Shown here piece by piece: positions 24,431-32,992 of a stretch of 64,000 nt of DNA (the first letter of the stretch is position 1; each line of letters begins with the position of its first letter). This DNA is from Pseudomonas pergaminensis (lineage in GTDB: Bacteria > Pseudomonadota > Gammaproteobacteria > Pseudomonadales > Pseudomonadaceae). The DNA lies in NCBI RefSeq assembly GCF_024112395.2, contig NZ_CP078013.2:2356001-2420000 (forward strand), written 5' to 3'. The notes beneath the pieces were generated by a model. It did no database searches and was not told the DNA's origin. It saw only the letters and a list, made by a program, of their open reading frames with translations. The position numbers and the translations under genes are program-made.

Positions 24431-24877
24431 ATGAAAACCGAACAACTGCGCACCCTGCAATCCTTGCGGGTCTTGCGTGAGCAAAGGGCCGCGAGCCAAC
24501 TGGCTGCGCAGCAGCAGCGCTGTGAGCAGACGCACGGTGTGTTGACCGACGCCAAGGAGCAGTTGCGTTTGCACCGGGAAGCCATTGCCGAGGAGGCGCG
24601 CCAGGTGTATGCGTCGCTCACCGAGGGGTTGTCGGTGGCGAGTTGGCAGGCTGCTCAGGACCGTTTGCGCGGTTTGTCGGATGACCAGCAGCAATTGGAA
24701 AACGATGTGACCCATGTGTCCATTACCCTGGAAAGCCAGGAGCGTGAGCGTGACTTGTTCCGTCAGGAACGCTTGAGCCGCCAGCGTCAGTCGGATGCCT
24801 GGCAAAGCCTGCTGGAAGGCCGTGAGAGCGATGAGCGTCGGGTGGATGAGTTGCGTGATGAAGGCACCGGCACATGA
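24431..24877 (+). CDS. sctO: Type III secretion ATPase stalk SctO (Y4yJ/HrpO-like)
   Basis: 148 residues from the ATG at 24431. It is almost entirely coiled coil, rich in Arg, Gln and Glu (LRTLQSLRVLREQRAASQLAAQQQRCEQTHGVL and later ESQERERDLFRQERLSRQRQ). This FliJ-like two-helix hairpin sits in the ATPase ring and couples it to SctV. The order N-O-Q fits the rhizobial arrangement. A four-base overlap joins it to SctQ. Confidence 0.85.
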   Translation: MKTEQLRTLQSLRVLREQRAASQLAAQQQRCEQTHGVLTDAKEQLRLHREAIAEEARQVYASLTEGLSVASWQAAQDRLRGLSDDQQQLENDVTHVSITLESQERERDLFRQERLSRQRQSDAWQSLLEGRESDERRVDELRDEGTGT

Positions 24878-25875
24878 TCACAGCCCTTGCCGACCCGCTG
24901 TCGCCGTGGTTGACCCACTACGACCCGGCGTTGCTGGCCCTGCATAACCAGGTGCATCGCCGCCGTCGTCCCTGGCAGGGCCGTTGTGCCGGGCAGGACT
25001 TGCGTGTGTCCTGGGCCGCCGAGCCCCAGGTGCTTGTGGCACCGCATGAGGTGTTGCTGGCGCTCGGTCGCGCTCCGGCGCGGCTGCGTTTGCCCGCCGC
25101 TGCGCTGGAGCAATTGTTGCTACCGCTGGCGTTGCCGTTCGATGTGAAGCAACTGCCGGCGTTGCCGCGTTCGTTGTTGCTGGAGTTGGCGGTGCTCGAC
25201 CTGATCGAGGCCTTGGAACCGTTGCTCGGCCATCCGGTGCAGTTGCTCGACGCCGCTGACGGCCAGGCGGTGTTTGCCATGCAAGTCGCGCTGGAGCTGA
25301 GCTTCGGCAGCCAGCCGGCGGTGAGCGTCCAACTGGACCTGAGCGAAGGCGCCGCCGTGCTGGTGGCGCAGTTGCTGGCGCAATACGCACCGATCGCGCC
25401 CGACCCGTTGCCGGCCCTGCGCCAGACCCTGGCGGTGGTGGCGGGGCGGCAATGGTTGAACCTCGGCGAGCTGCGCAGCCTGCGCCCCGGCGATGTGCTG
25501 ATGCTGGAGCAAGGCCCCGGCCTGCTACTGGACCTCGACGGCCGCTTGCAGGCCCGCTGCCAATACCAGGGTGAAGTCCTGCGCCTGCAGGAAGCCTTGA
25601 AAGCCCCCTTTCTGGAACCGGAGAACACCATGACCGATGTTGATGCCGCCACGGCGCTGGATGACTTGCCGTTGAAACTGGTGTGCCAGGTGGGCAGCCT
25701 GGAACTGACCCTGGCGCAGTTGCGTGAACTGGGCGCGGGCAGCCTGTTGCAGCTCAACACGCCGGGCGTGGACAGCGTCGATCTGATGGTCAACGGCCGC
25801 CGCGTCGGCCAGGGCCAACTGGTGAAAATCGGTGACGGCTTGGGCGTGCGCCTGCTGAGTTTCGCCACCCCATGA
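24874..25875 (+). CDS. sctQ: Type III secretion C-ring/pod protein SctQ
   Basis: 333 residues. The N-terminal region is divergent, and the C-terminal surface-presentation (SPOA) domain is clear (LPLKLVCQVGSLELTLAQLRELGAGSLLQLNTPGVDSVDLMVNGRRVGQGQLVKIGDGLGVRLLSF, about residues 262-331). It forms the sorting-platform pods. An in-frame ATG at 25630 (residue 253), preceded by CCGGAGAACACC, could start a short SctQ-C product of 81 residues, as known for several SctQ genes. No separate SctP gene precedes it. Confidence 0.9.
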   Translation: MITALADPLSPWLTHYDPALLALHNQVHRRRRPWQGRCAGQDLRVSWAAEPQVLVAPHEVLLALGRAPARLRLPAAALEQLLLPLALPFDVKQLPALPRSLLLELAVLDLIEALEPLLGHPVQLLDAADGQAVFAMQVALELSFGSQPAVSVQLDLSEGAAVLVAQLLAQYAPIAPDPLPALRQTLAVVAGRQWLNLGELRSLRPGDVLMLEQGPGLLLDLDGRLQARCQYQGEVLRLQEALKAPFLEPENTMTDVDAATALDDLPLKLVCQVGSLELTLAQLRELGAGSLLQLNTPGVDSVDLMVNGRRVGQGQLVKIGDGLGVRLLSFATP

Positions 25876-26525
25876 CCGGTTATCAGCCGAACCTGATCGA
25901 GATCATCCTGGTCGTTGCGACGATCGGGTTGATCCCGTTGGCGGTGGTGACGCTCACCGGGTTCATGAAGATCTCGGTGGTGCTGTTCCTGATCCGCAAC
26001 GCCCTCGGCGTGCAACAGACCCCGCCGAACCTGGTGCTGTACGGCATTGCGCTGATCCTCTCGGTGTACGTGACCACGCCGTTGATTGGCGACATGTACC
26101 GGCAGGTGGAGGGCCGCGACCTCAACATCGAGCATGTGGAGCAACTCAAGGACCTGGGGGACGCCCTGCGCCCGCCGTTGCAGGCGCATTTGGCGCGGTT
26201 CGCCAATGAGTCCGAGCGTGGTTTTTTCGTGCAGGCCACCGAGACCATCTGGTCGCCGCAAGCGCGGGCCGACCTGCGTGACGATGACCTGGTGGTGCTG
26301 ATTCCGGCGTTTGTCAGCTCGGAGCTGACCCGTGCGTTCGAGATCGGCTTTTTGCTCTATATCCCGTTCCTGGTGGTGGACCTGCTGGTGTCCAACGTGC
26401 TGATGGCGATGGGCATGTCGATGGTCTCGCCGAACCTGATCTCCATTCCGCTGAAGATCTTTTTATTCGTGTCCCTGAGCGGCTGGTCGCGCCTGATGCA
26501 CGGTTTGATTCTGAGTTACGGCTGA
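25872..26525 (+). CDS. sctR: Type III secretion export gate protein SctR
   Basis: 217 residues. Typical FliP/SctR segments are GLIPLAVVTLTGFMKISVVLFLIRNALGVQQTPPNLVLYGIALIL and FVSSELTRAFEIGFLLYIPFLVVDLLVSNVLMAMGMSM. Four hydrophobic helices are seen. It forms the core of the R5T1S4 export gate. It overlaps SctQ as ATGA. Confidence 0.97.
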   Translation: MTGYQPNLIEIILVVATIGLIPLAVVTLTGFMKISVVLFLIRNALGVQQTPPNLVLYGIALILSVYVTTPLIGDMYRQVEGRDLNIEHVEQLKDLGDALRPPLQAHLARFANESERGFFVQATETIWSPQARADLRDDDLVVLIPAFVSSELTRAFEIGFLLYIPFLVVDLLVSNVLMAMGMSMVSPNLISIPLKIFLFVSLSGWSRLMHGLILSYG

Positions 26526-26535
26526 GGCACGACCC

Positions 26536-26805
26536 ATGGGCCAGGACGTATTCCTGTCATTGATGAAACAGGCACTGATGACCGTGCTGATGCTCTCCGC
26601 GCCGGCGTTGGGGGTGGCGATTATCGTGGGCTTGAGCGTGGGCTTGTTCCAGGCGCTGACGCAGATCCAGGACCAGACCCTGCCCCAGGTGGTGAAGCTG
26701 GTGGCGGTGCTGCTGACCATCGTCTTCCTGGGCCCGGTACTCGCCGGGCAAGTGGCGGAGCTGGGCGGCCAGGTGCTGGACAATTTTCCGATGTGGACGC
26801 GCTGA
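26536..26805 (+). CDS. sctS: Type III secretion export gate protein SctS
   Basis: 89 residues with two hydrophobic helices (LMTVLMLSAPALGVAIIVGLSVGLFQALTQIQDQ and VVKLVAVLLTIVFLGPVLAGQV). The QALTQIQDQTLPQVVK loop is the family signature. It starts 10 bp after SctR and ends 6 bp before SctT. Confidence 0.96.
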   Translation: MGQDVFLSLMKQALMTVLMLSAPALGVAIIVGLSVGLFQALTQIQDQTLPQVVKLVAVLLTIVFLGPVLAGQVAELGGQVLDNFPMWTR

Positions 26806-26811
26806 CCGCCC

Positions 26812-27624
26812 ATGGATGCCAGCCTGACCGCGCAGTTCCTGGAAGTCGCCTACCCGGTGATCAGCGCCGCCTCGCTCGCTGCCTGCCGTGCCATGGGCGT
26901 GGTGGTGATCACCCCGGCGTTCAACCGCTTGGGCCTCACCGGGATGATCCGCGGCTGCGTGGCGGTGGCGATTTCCATCCCGATGTTCTTCCCGGTGTTC
27001 GAAGCGCTGACGTCAATGCCGGAGCACGGCAGCGTGTTTATCGCCGGGTTGCTGATCAAGGAATTCCTGATCGGCATTCTTATCGGCCTGCTGTTTGGCA
27101 TTCCGTTCTGGGCGGCCGAGGTGGCGGGGGAGTTGATCGACCTGCAACGCGGCTCGACCATGGCGCAACTGGTGGACCCGTTGTCGTCCGGGGAATCGAG
27201 CGTGATGGCGACGCTGCTCACGGTGATGCTGATCACGCTGTTCTTCATGTCCGGCGGGTTCATCCTGATGGTCGACGGTTATTACCACAGCTACCAGCTC
27301 TGGCCGGTCACCTCGTTTACGCCGGTCTTCGCCAGCTCGGCGTTGCTGGCGGTGTTGTCGATCCTCGACCAGATCATGCGTGTTGGCGTGCTGATGGTCT
27401 CGCCGTTGCTGATTGCGCTGCTGGTTACCGACCTGATGCTCGCCTACCTGTCGCGCATGGCGCCGAACCTGCACATCTTCGACCTGTCGCTGCCGGTGAA
27501 GAACCTGTTTTTCACGATCCTGATGGTGATCTACATCGGCTTCCTGATCCCGATGATGCTCGACCAACTGGCGGAGTTTCGCGGCACCGTCGAACTGCTC
27601 AAGGCCCTGGCCGGCATGGAGTAG
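26812..27624 (+). CDS. sctT: Type III secretion export gate protein SctT
   Basis: 270 residues with about six to seven hydrophobic helices. It shows family features such as FLIGILIGLLFGIPFWAAEVAGELIDLQRGSTMAQL and the central FFMSGGFILMVDGYYHSYQLWPV. It closes the export gate with SctR and SctS. Spacing to SctU is 3 bp. Confidence 0.96.
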   Translation: MDASLTAQFLEVAYPVISAASLAACRAMGVVVITPAFNRLGLTGMIRGCVAVAISIPMFFPVFEALTSMPEHGSVFIAGLLIKEFLIGILIGLLFGIPFWAAEVAGELIDLQRGSTMAQLVDPLSSGESSVMATLLTVMLITLFFMSGGFILMVDGYYHSYQLWPVTSFTPVFASSALLAVLSILDQIMRVGVLMVSPLLIALLVTDLMLAYLSRMAPNLHIFDLSLPVKNLFFTILMVIYIGFLIPMMLDQLAEFRGTVELLKALAGME

Positions 27625-27627
27625 CCC

Positions 27628-28674
27628 ATGGCCGATACCAGTGAAGAGAAATCCCAGCCGGCGACGGACAAGAAGCTCCAGGACGCGCGCAAGAAAGGCC
27701 AGGTCGCCAAGAGCCAGGACCTGGTGTCGGGCATGGTTATCCTGTTCTGCACCCTGTGCATCTCGATCCTCGCGCCGCGCGCCAAGGCCCAGGTCACCGC
27801 ACTGATCGACCTGACCGCGCGGATCTACATCGAACCGTTCGCCACCGTTTGGCCCCGGGTGCTCGACCACGCCGAGCAACTGGTGATCGGCATCACCCTG
27901 CCGGTGATGGCGGTGACCACCGGCGTGGTGATCCTGACCAATATCATCACCATGCGCGGCTTTGTGTTCTCGGTGGACCCGATCAAACCTGAGTTCAAGC
28001 GCATCAACCCGGCAGAGGGCCTGAAGAAGATCTTTGCCCTGCGCAACCTGGTGGAGTTCATCAAGGGCCTGATCAAGGTGCATGTGTTGGCGATTGCGTT
28101 CTACGTGGTCGGCAAGCACGCGTTGCAGGCGCTGATGGAATCGTCGCGCTGTGGGGCGGAGTGCATGGAGTCGACGTTTTTCCTGGTGCTCAAGCCGCTG
28201 GTGTTCACCGTGCTCTGCGCCTTCATTGTGGTGGGCGCGGTGGACGTGATGATGCAGCGCTGGCTGTTCGGCCGCGACATGAAGATGACCCGCAGCGAAA
28301 CCAAGCGCGAACGCAAGGACATCGACGGCGACCCGCTGATCAAGAGCGAACGCCGGCGCCAGCGCAATGAAATGCAGGCGCTGGCCACCAAGCTGGGTCT
28401 GAACCGCGCCTCGATGATGATCGGCACCACCGACGGCTGGGTGATTGGCGTGCGTTACGTGCGCGGGGAAACCCCGGTGCCGGTGATCGTGTGCCGGGCA
28501 TCGCCGGAGGAGGCGTTGTTGATGTTGCAGGAGGCGTACGACCTGGGCATTCCCCACGCGCCGGACAAGGCCCTGGCTGCTGACATTGCGCGCAAGACCG
28601 TGCCCGGCGACCCGGTGCCGGATGCCTCATTCCAGGCCGTGGCGGACTGGCTGGTGGCGGCCCGCCTTATCTGA
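27628..28674 (+). CDS. sctU: Type III secretion switch protein SctU, NPTH motif absent
   Basis: 348 residues. The N-terminal half is canonical (KKLQDARKKGQVAKSQDL, four hydrophobic helices, FSVDPIKPEFKRINPAEGLKKIFALRNLVEFIKGLIK, RDMKMTRSETKRERKDIDGDPLIKSERR). The cytoplasmic half should contain NPTH, where the protein cleaves itself to switch substrate classes. Here the aligned position reads IGTTDGWVIGVRY (TTDG at residues 267-270, bases 28426-28437). Neither the cleavage Asn nor the Pro is present. The frame is intact, so this is a real substitution and not a frameshift. It is the last gene of the secretion operon. Confidence 0.95.
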   Translation: MADTSEEKSQPATDKKLQDARKKGQVAKSQDLVSGMVILFCTLCISILAPRAKAQVTALIDLTARIYIEPFATVWPRVLDHAEQLVIGITLPVMAVTTGVVILTNIITMRGFVFSVDPIKPEFKRINPAEGLKKIFALRNLVEFIKGLIKVHVLAIAFYVVGKHALQALMESSRCGAECMESTFFLVLKPLVFTVLCAFIVVGAVDVMMQRWLFGRDMKMTRSETKRERKDIDGDPLIKSERRRQRNEMQALATKLGLNRASMMIGTTDGWVIGVRYVRGETPVPVIVCRASPEEALLMLQEAYDLGIPHAPDKALAADIARKTVPGDPVPDASFQAVADWLVAARLI

Positions 28675-28705
28675 GGCAAGGGTGTTGTCATAGCCATCAA
28701 GCAGG

Positions 28706-29128
28706 CTAAACGCGCATCGCGCCAGACGTCGGGACCGCGGTGAGAGCAAGTAAGGCAGGCGCAACCGGGTTTGCTGCGCCTATGACAGCTGACGCCTTTT
28801 GGGGGTGTTCATCGACTGACGGCAGAGGTAAATCGACAGGTGTTGCCTCTTTTACGGCAGGTTTTTCCAGGGGGCGCAGATGTTCGGGCACATCGTTTTG
28901 CAAGGCTTTCCAGGACGGCTCAAGGGATGTCGCCGGGTTTTTGATGGGCGCGGGGTCTGTTTGCCCATCGGATGTGGGCGTAGCCGCCTTGTCGCCAGCG
29001 ATGGCCTCAATCGCTTTACTTGTGCCGTAGGCGGCGCCGGCAGTTGCCACACCGGTGACGGCACCGACAGCGACTGCTTTGGCAGCACCCACCAAGGCGG
29101 GGATGATTGCAGCAAGAAATGGAAACAT
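28706..29128 (-). CDS. Unknown protein with glycine/alanine-zipper N-terminus beside SctU
   Basis: 140 residues from the ATG at 29128 (after AGGACCC). The N-terminal 40 residues are hydrophobic and small-residue rich (MFPFLAAIIPALVGAAKAVA, then VGAVTGVATAGAAYGTSKAI) with GxxxA-type spacing, followed by a Pro/Thr/Asp-rich soluble part and another small-residue segment near the end (ANPVAPALLALTAVP). It is convergent with SctU. It could be a membrane-active secreted protein of the system or an unrelated envelope protein. I do not recognise the family. Confidence 0.6.
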   Translation of the reverse strand: MFPFLAAIIPALVGAAKAVAVGAVTGVATAGAAYGTSKAIEAIAGDKAATPTSDGQTDPAPIKNPATSLEPSWKALQNDVPEHLRPLEKPAVKEATPVDLPLPSVDEHPQKASAVIGAANPVAPALLALTAVPTSGAMRV

Positions 29129-29263
29129 AAGCAGGGTCCTTCTGTGATCGGATGGGAGTCGATCATGAGTGTCCAGAGCTCCTTCCTCAGTTCCATTTCC
29201 CACGGCTGGGCTCAATCAGCTCCTACGTGATGGTATTCACCGCCATAGCCATCGACAACGGAT

Positions 29264-29722
29264 TTGCGCCTAGCCCCTCAATCCCACCGCCTGCGCCACG
29301 GACGATATTCGGAGCACGGGCGCAGTTACCTCATCACCATCGTCGTTCACAACCGCCAACGTCTATTCACTGACGTGTTCCTGGGGCGCTTGCTGGTTGC
29401 CGAATTGCGGCACGCCCATGAATTGGGCCTGATCGACTCCGTGGCCTGGGTGATCATGCCTGACCATATCCACTGGCTATTCGAACTGAAGCAAAAGACC
29501 TTGGCCGATGTAATGCGGCGTATCAAGTCACGTAGCACGCTGACCATCAACCGTCGTCGTCAAAGCAAAGAACGTGTCTGGCAGCCCGGTTATCACGATA
29601 GGGCGGTGCGCGTGGAGGACGATGTTCGGAAAATGGCCAGGTACATCATCGCCAATCCATTGCGAGCCGGGTTGGTTGAGCGGGTAGGAGATTATTCGCT
29701 GTGGGATACGGTTTGGCTTTGA
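29264..29722 (+). CDS. RAYT (REP-associated tyrosine transposase)
   Basis: 152 residues; the start is uncertain (TTG at 29264, as no ATG lies near). Key parts: an RLRHGRYSEHGRSYLITIVV start, the metal-binding HUH motif in IMPDHIHWLFEL, and the tyrosine region NPLRAGLVERVGDYSLWDTVW. Y1-type RAYTs are single-copy relatives of IS200/IS605 transposases that act on REP sequences. A large REPIN lies 59 bp downstream, matching the family's usual context. Confidence 0.88.
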   Translation: MRLAPQSHRLRHGRYSEHGRSYLITIVVHNRQRLFTDVFLGRLLVAELRHAHELGLIDSVAWVIMPDHIHWLFELKQKTLADVMRRIKSRSTLTINRRRQSKERVWQPGYHDRAVRVEDDVRKMARYIIANPLRAGLVERVGDYSLWDTVWL

Positions 29723-29781
29723 TTGAATTCAAATTGTGGCTTGTAATTGTGGTGAGCGGCCGGTGGCTTTGGCTTGTAATT

Positions 29782-29913
29782 GTGGTGAGCGGGCTTGCCC
29801 CGCGCTGGGCTGCGAAGCGGCCCTAAAACAGCCAATCGGGTTCTGGCTGAAAGAACGCGGTGCCTGTGTTGGGGCCGCTTCGCAGCCCAGCGCGGGGCAA
29901 GCCCGCTCACCAC
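29782..29913. repeat. REPIN with 42-bp perfect arms next to the RAYT gene
   Basis: The arms 29782-29823 and 29872-29913 are exact reverse complements, starting GTGGTGAGCGGGCTTGCCCC, around a 48-nt loop. A partial copy of the arm's start (AATTGTGGTGAGCGG) lies just upstream, near 29745. Confidence 0.95.
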
Positions 29914-29981
29914 AGCAAGCCCGCTTACCACAGCAAGCTTGCCCACCACAGCAAGCCCCTTCGCCACAGCGAGCCCGCTCA
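29910..29981. repeat. Four 18-bp tandem repeats
   Basis: Units of CCACAGCAAGCCCGCTTA and close variants start at 29910, 29928, 29946 and 29964. They look like an amplified end of the neighbouring REP sequence. The stretch ends about 10 bp before the 3' end of the large regulator gene. Confidence 0.85.
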
Positions 29982-30010
29982 CCACAGCCAGGCATTCCCA
30001 ATGGACGTCC

Positions 30011-32827
30011 CTACCGGTGCTGGAAGCGGGGCAGGGAGGCGATGCGCAGTTTGGGTTCCTGGAGGCGGGCCAGGTCGGTTGCGATCTGGGCCCGCCAGAA
30101 GTGCGCGCCCGACAATTGCGCGTCAACCCACGCTTGGCGCAGCAGTACTTTGGCCTTGTCCACCGAGCCGTAGTGAGCCTGGCGCAGGGTCAGTTGCGCC
30201 TTGATTCGCAGCATCTGTGGCGCGAACCAGCGTTCATGGCGGCCGAGGGCCAGTTGCAGGGTGTCTTCCAGCACTTCCAGGGCGAGTTTCTCCAGGCCCA
30301 GGCGCGCCAGGCCGAGGGCGTATTCGCAGCGCAGCAGGCTGTAGAGCTGGCTGTCGCCCTGGCCTTGCAGGTGATGCAGCGCTTCGCCCAGTTGCGGCAC
30401 GCCGGCTTCCGGCGAACCCTCGCGGATCAGCAGGATGCTCTCGAAACACAGGCGAAATTGCCGCCAGATATGCAGGTCCTGGCCGGTGGTGCTGTCTTGC
30501 AACAGGCCCAGGTAGTAGCGCGCTTTCGGCAGGTTGGACGCCAGCAGCGCCAACGGGATTGCGCCCAGGCACAGGGTGTACCAGAGGGTCGCGGGGTGAT
30601 CGAGGGAGATGGCTTCATCCACGCAGCTGCCGATCAGGCGCAGCGCCGGGTCGACATCCCCTTCGAGCAACTGCACCTTGGCCTTGAGGCAGCGGGCGGC
30701 AATGCGTTGGTCGAAGTGCACATCGATGATGTGCGAGCGCGGCGCCGACGGTGAGCCGAGCGCTTCGTCGATATTCAACCGTGCGCCCAGCAGGTCGCCC
30801 ATGTGGAACAGCGCCACGGCGCGCATGCGCTTGCCGAGCAGTTGGTGGCTGCCGCTGCTGTTCAGGGCGATGTAGCGCTCGGCCAACTCCAGGGCTTCGG
30901 TGTATTGGTTGCAGCCACAGCGGTCGGTCCACAGGCCCCAGAGTGCGCGCAATTTGTGGTCCGCATCGCCCAGGTCGCGGGCGTCTTCACACACCTGGCG
31001 CCAGGCTTCGCGCATTGCTGTGCCGGTGCCGTAGGTGAGCATCAAGACACTGGCCAGCGCGGTCTGCAGCAACATGCGTTGGCGCAAGGGCAGCGGGATA
31101 AGGGCACCACTGGCCAGGCCCTTGTCGACCCAGGTACGGCACTCGCTGACCAGCGACAACCGCAGCCACAACGGCACGCCGCCCAAGGTCAGGTCGATGC
31201 CCAGGGAGAGGTCGCCGGTGGCCGAATAAGCCCAGTCGAGCGCGGCACGAATGGTGTTGATCTCCGGCCCGTAGAGCGCCAGCCACGTGGCCGGGGACAA
31301 TCCGTCCAGGGTCTTCCCGGCTTCTTGCAAAACCCCCAGCGCATAGCGTGCGTGACGTTGGCAGGTGGCGGTGGTTTCACCCTGTTCGTTGAGTTTTTCC
31401 AGGGCGTAGGCGCGGGTGGTTTCCAGCAGGCGATAGCGCTTGGGCACGCAGGCTTCGCTGGCGATCAGCAGCGACTTGTCCATCAGGCTTTCGAGCAGGG
31501 GCAGGGCGTTGCGCGGGTCGAGGCGGCTGCTGGCGGTCATCGCCTTGACCGCGTCCAGGGTGAAAGAACCGGTGAACACCGCCAGTTGGCGCAGCAGCGT
31601 CTGCTCGTCGCCACTGAGCATGGCGTAGGTCCAATCCAGGGTCGCGCTGAGGGAGCGATGGCGGGCGAGGGCGGTGCGCCGGCCGGTCATCTGCAGGCGG
31701 AAGCTGCCGTCGAGCAGGCCCACCAGGTCCTGGATACCAAAGGTGCGCACCCGTGCGGCGGCGATCTCGATGGCCAGCGCGTTGCTGTCGAGTTTGCGGC
31801 AAATTGCGCTGACGGCTGCAACGTCTTCATCGTTGAACACAAAGCCGGGGTCGAGGGCGCGTACGCGTTCCACAAACAGGCGCACGCCGGACCAGGCCAG
31901 GGCTTGGCTGGCGCTGAGGTGGGCGTGCGCGTCGGGGACCTCCAGCGGCGCCAGGTCGTGCACCCGTTCGCCCTCGGCGCGCAGCGGCTCGCGGCTGGTG
32001 GTCAGCACACAGCAGTGGGGCGCGCTGCGCAGCAGGGTTTCCACGGCGGTGGCGGTGGCGGGCAGTACGTGCTCGCAGTTGTCCAGCACCAGCAGCACGC
32101 GGCGGTTGGCCAGGTTGGCGGCCACGCAGTGCAGTGGGTCTGCGCTGACAGTCTGGATGCCCAGGGCGCTGGCGAGCATGCCGGCTACCCATTGCCCACT
32201 GGTGGCCGGGGCGAGGTCGACAAAACAACTGCCCAGGTTGAGTTCAGCGGCCAGGCGTTGTGCCACGGCCAGGGCCACGGTGGTCTTGCCGATCCCACCG
32301 GGGCCGGTGAGGGTCACGAAGCGCTGGCTCATGACCTGGTCGGCCAGGCTGGCGGTCAACGCGTCACGGCCGATCACCTCCACCGTGGGCGCCGCCAGGC
32401 AGGGCTCATCAGCCCGCACGGACGGCACCGGCAACTGCTCTTCACCCGCCGCCTGCACCGTGACCGGTGCGACAAAACGATAGCCGCGGCCCGGCACGGT
32501 GACGATATAGCTGAAGTTGCCATCGTCGCCCAAGGCACGGCGCAGCGCGACGATCTGCGCGCGCAGGTTGCATTCCTCCACCACCACCTTGGGCCAGGCG
32601 AAGGAGATCAGTTCGGACTTTTCCAGCAGTTCGCCGGCACGGGTCACCAGGGCAATCAACAGGTAGAGCGCGCGGCTGCCCAGGGTCACTGGCTCGCCAT
32701 TGCGCAGCAACACATGCTGCCTGGCCAGTAATAGAAAGGGACCAAAGCCAATGGTGCTGTCGGGGGTGGCCGGCGCGGGGTGGTCTGCATCCATGAAGGA
32801 CACTGCGTGGTGCTTGCTCGAGCTCAT
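30011..32827 (-). CDS. Large winged-helix regulator with NB-ARC-type ATPase and TPR-like repeats
   Basis: 938 residues from the ATG at 32827, behind AAAGGAT. Residues about 25-120: OmpR/CadC-type winged helix (IGFGPFLLLARQHVLLRNGE ... ECNLRAQIVALRRALGDDG ... PGRGYRFVAP). Residues about 150-400: P-loop ATPase with Walker A TGPGGIGKTTVAL and Walker B RVLLVLDNCEHVL. The C-terminal half is helical and repeat-like. This is the architecture of SARP/LuxR-like STAND regulators. The DNA-binding domain resembles that of the short regulator at 11389-11859 on the other side of the secretion cluster. The target is unknown. Confidence 0.88.
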   Translation of the reverse strand: MSSSKHHAVSFMDADHPAPATPDSTIGFGPFLLLARQHVLLRNGEPVTLGSRALYLLIALVTRAGELLEKSELISFAWPKVVVEECNLRAQIVALRRALGDDGNFSYIVTVPGRGYRFVAPVTVQAAGEEQLPVPSVRADEPCLAAPTVEVIGRDALTASLADQVMSQRFVTLTGPGGIGKTTVALAVAQRLAAELNLGSCFVDLAPATSGQWVAGMLASALGIQTVSADPLHCVAANLANRRVLLVLDNCEHVLPATATAVETLLRSAPHCCVLTTSREPLRAEGERVHDLAPLEVPDAHAHLSASQALAWSGVRLFVERVRALDPGFVFNDEDVAAVSAICRKLDSNALAIEIAAARVRTFGIQDLVGLLDGSFRLQMTGRRTALARHRSLSATLDWTYAMLSGDEQTLLRQLAVFTGSFTLDAVKAMTASSRLDPRNALPLLESLMDKSLLIASEACVPKRYRLLETTRAYALEKLNEQGETTATCQRHARYALGVLQEAGKTLDGLSPATWLALYGPEINTIRAALDWAYSATGDLSLGIDLTLGGVPLWLRLSLVSECRTWVDKGLASGALIPLPLRQRMLLQTALASVLMLTYGTGTAMREAWRQVCEDARDLGDADHKLRALWGLWTDRCGCNQYTEALELAERYIALNSSGSHQLLGKRMRAVALFHMGDLLGARLNIDEALGSPSAPRSHIIDVHFDQRIAARCLKAKVQLLEGDVDPALRLIGSCVDEAISLDHPATLWYTLCLGAIPLALLASNLPKARYYLGLLQDSTTGQDLHIWRQFRLCFESILLIREGSPEAGVPQLGEALHHLQGQGDSQLYSLLRCEYALGLARLGLEKLALEVLEDTLQLALGRHERWFAPQMLRIKAQLTLRQAHYGSVDKAKVLLRQAWVDAQLSGAHFWRAQIATDLARLQEPKLRIASLPRFQHR

Positions 32828-32992
32828 CAAATCATCCTTTTTATAGTCGGGCTTGTTATTGGCGATCAGGCCATTCGCCCTTTTTGGGGTACAGATGTGC
32901 AGCAGCAGTTTTGGAAAGTTGATGTCGATCAAAAGGTCGGAAGGTCGCCCTCCTTTGGGGCGTTGTCGTTTTTATGGGTGGGTCGCGCAGCA

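Noticed and set aside
30803..32731. 642-codon plus-strand frame opposite the large regulator
   Set aside because: Antisense shadow; the minus strand shows winged-helix and P-loop motifs.
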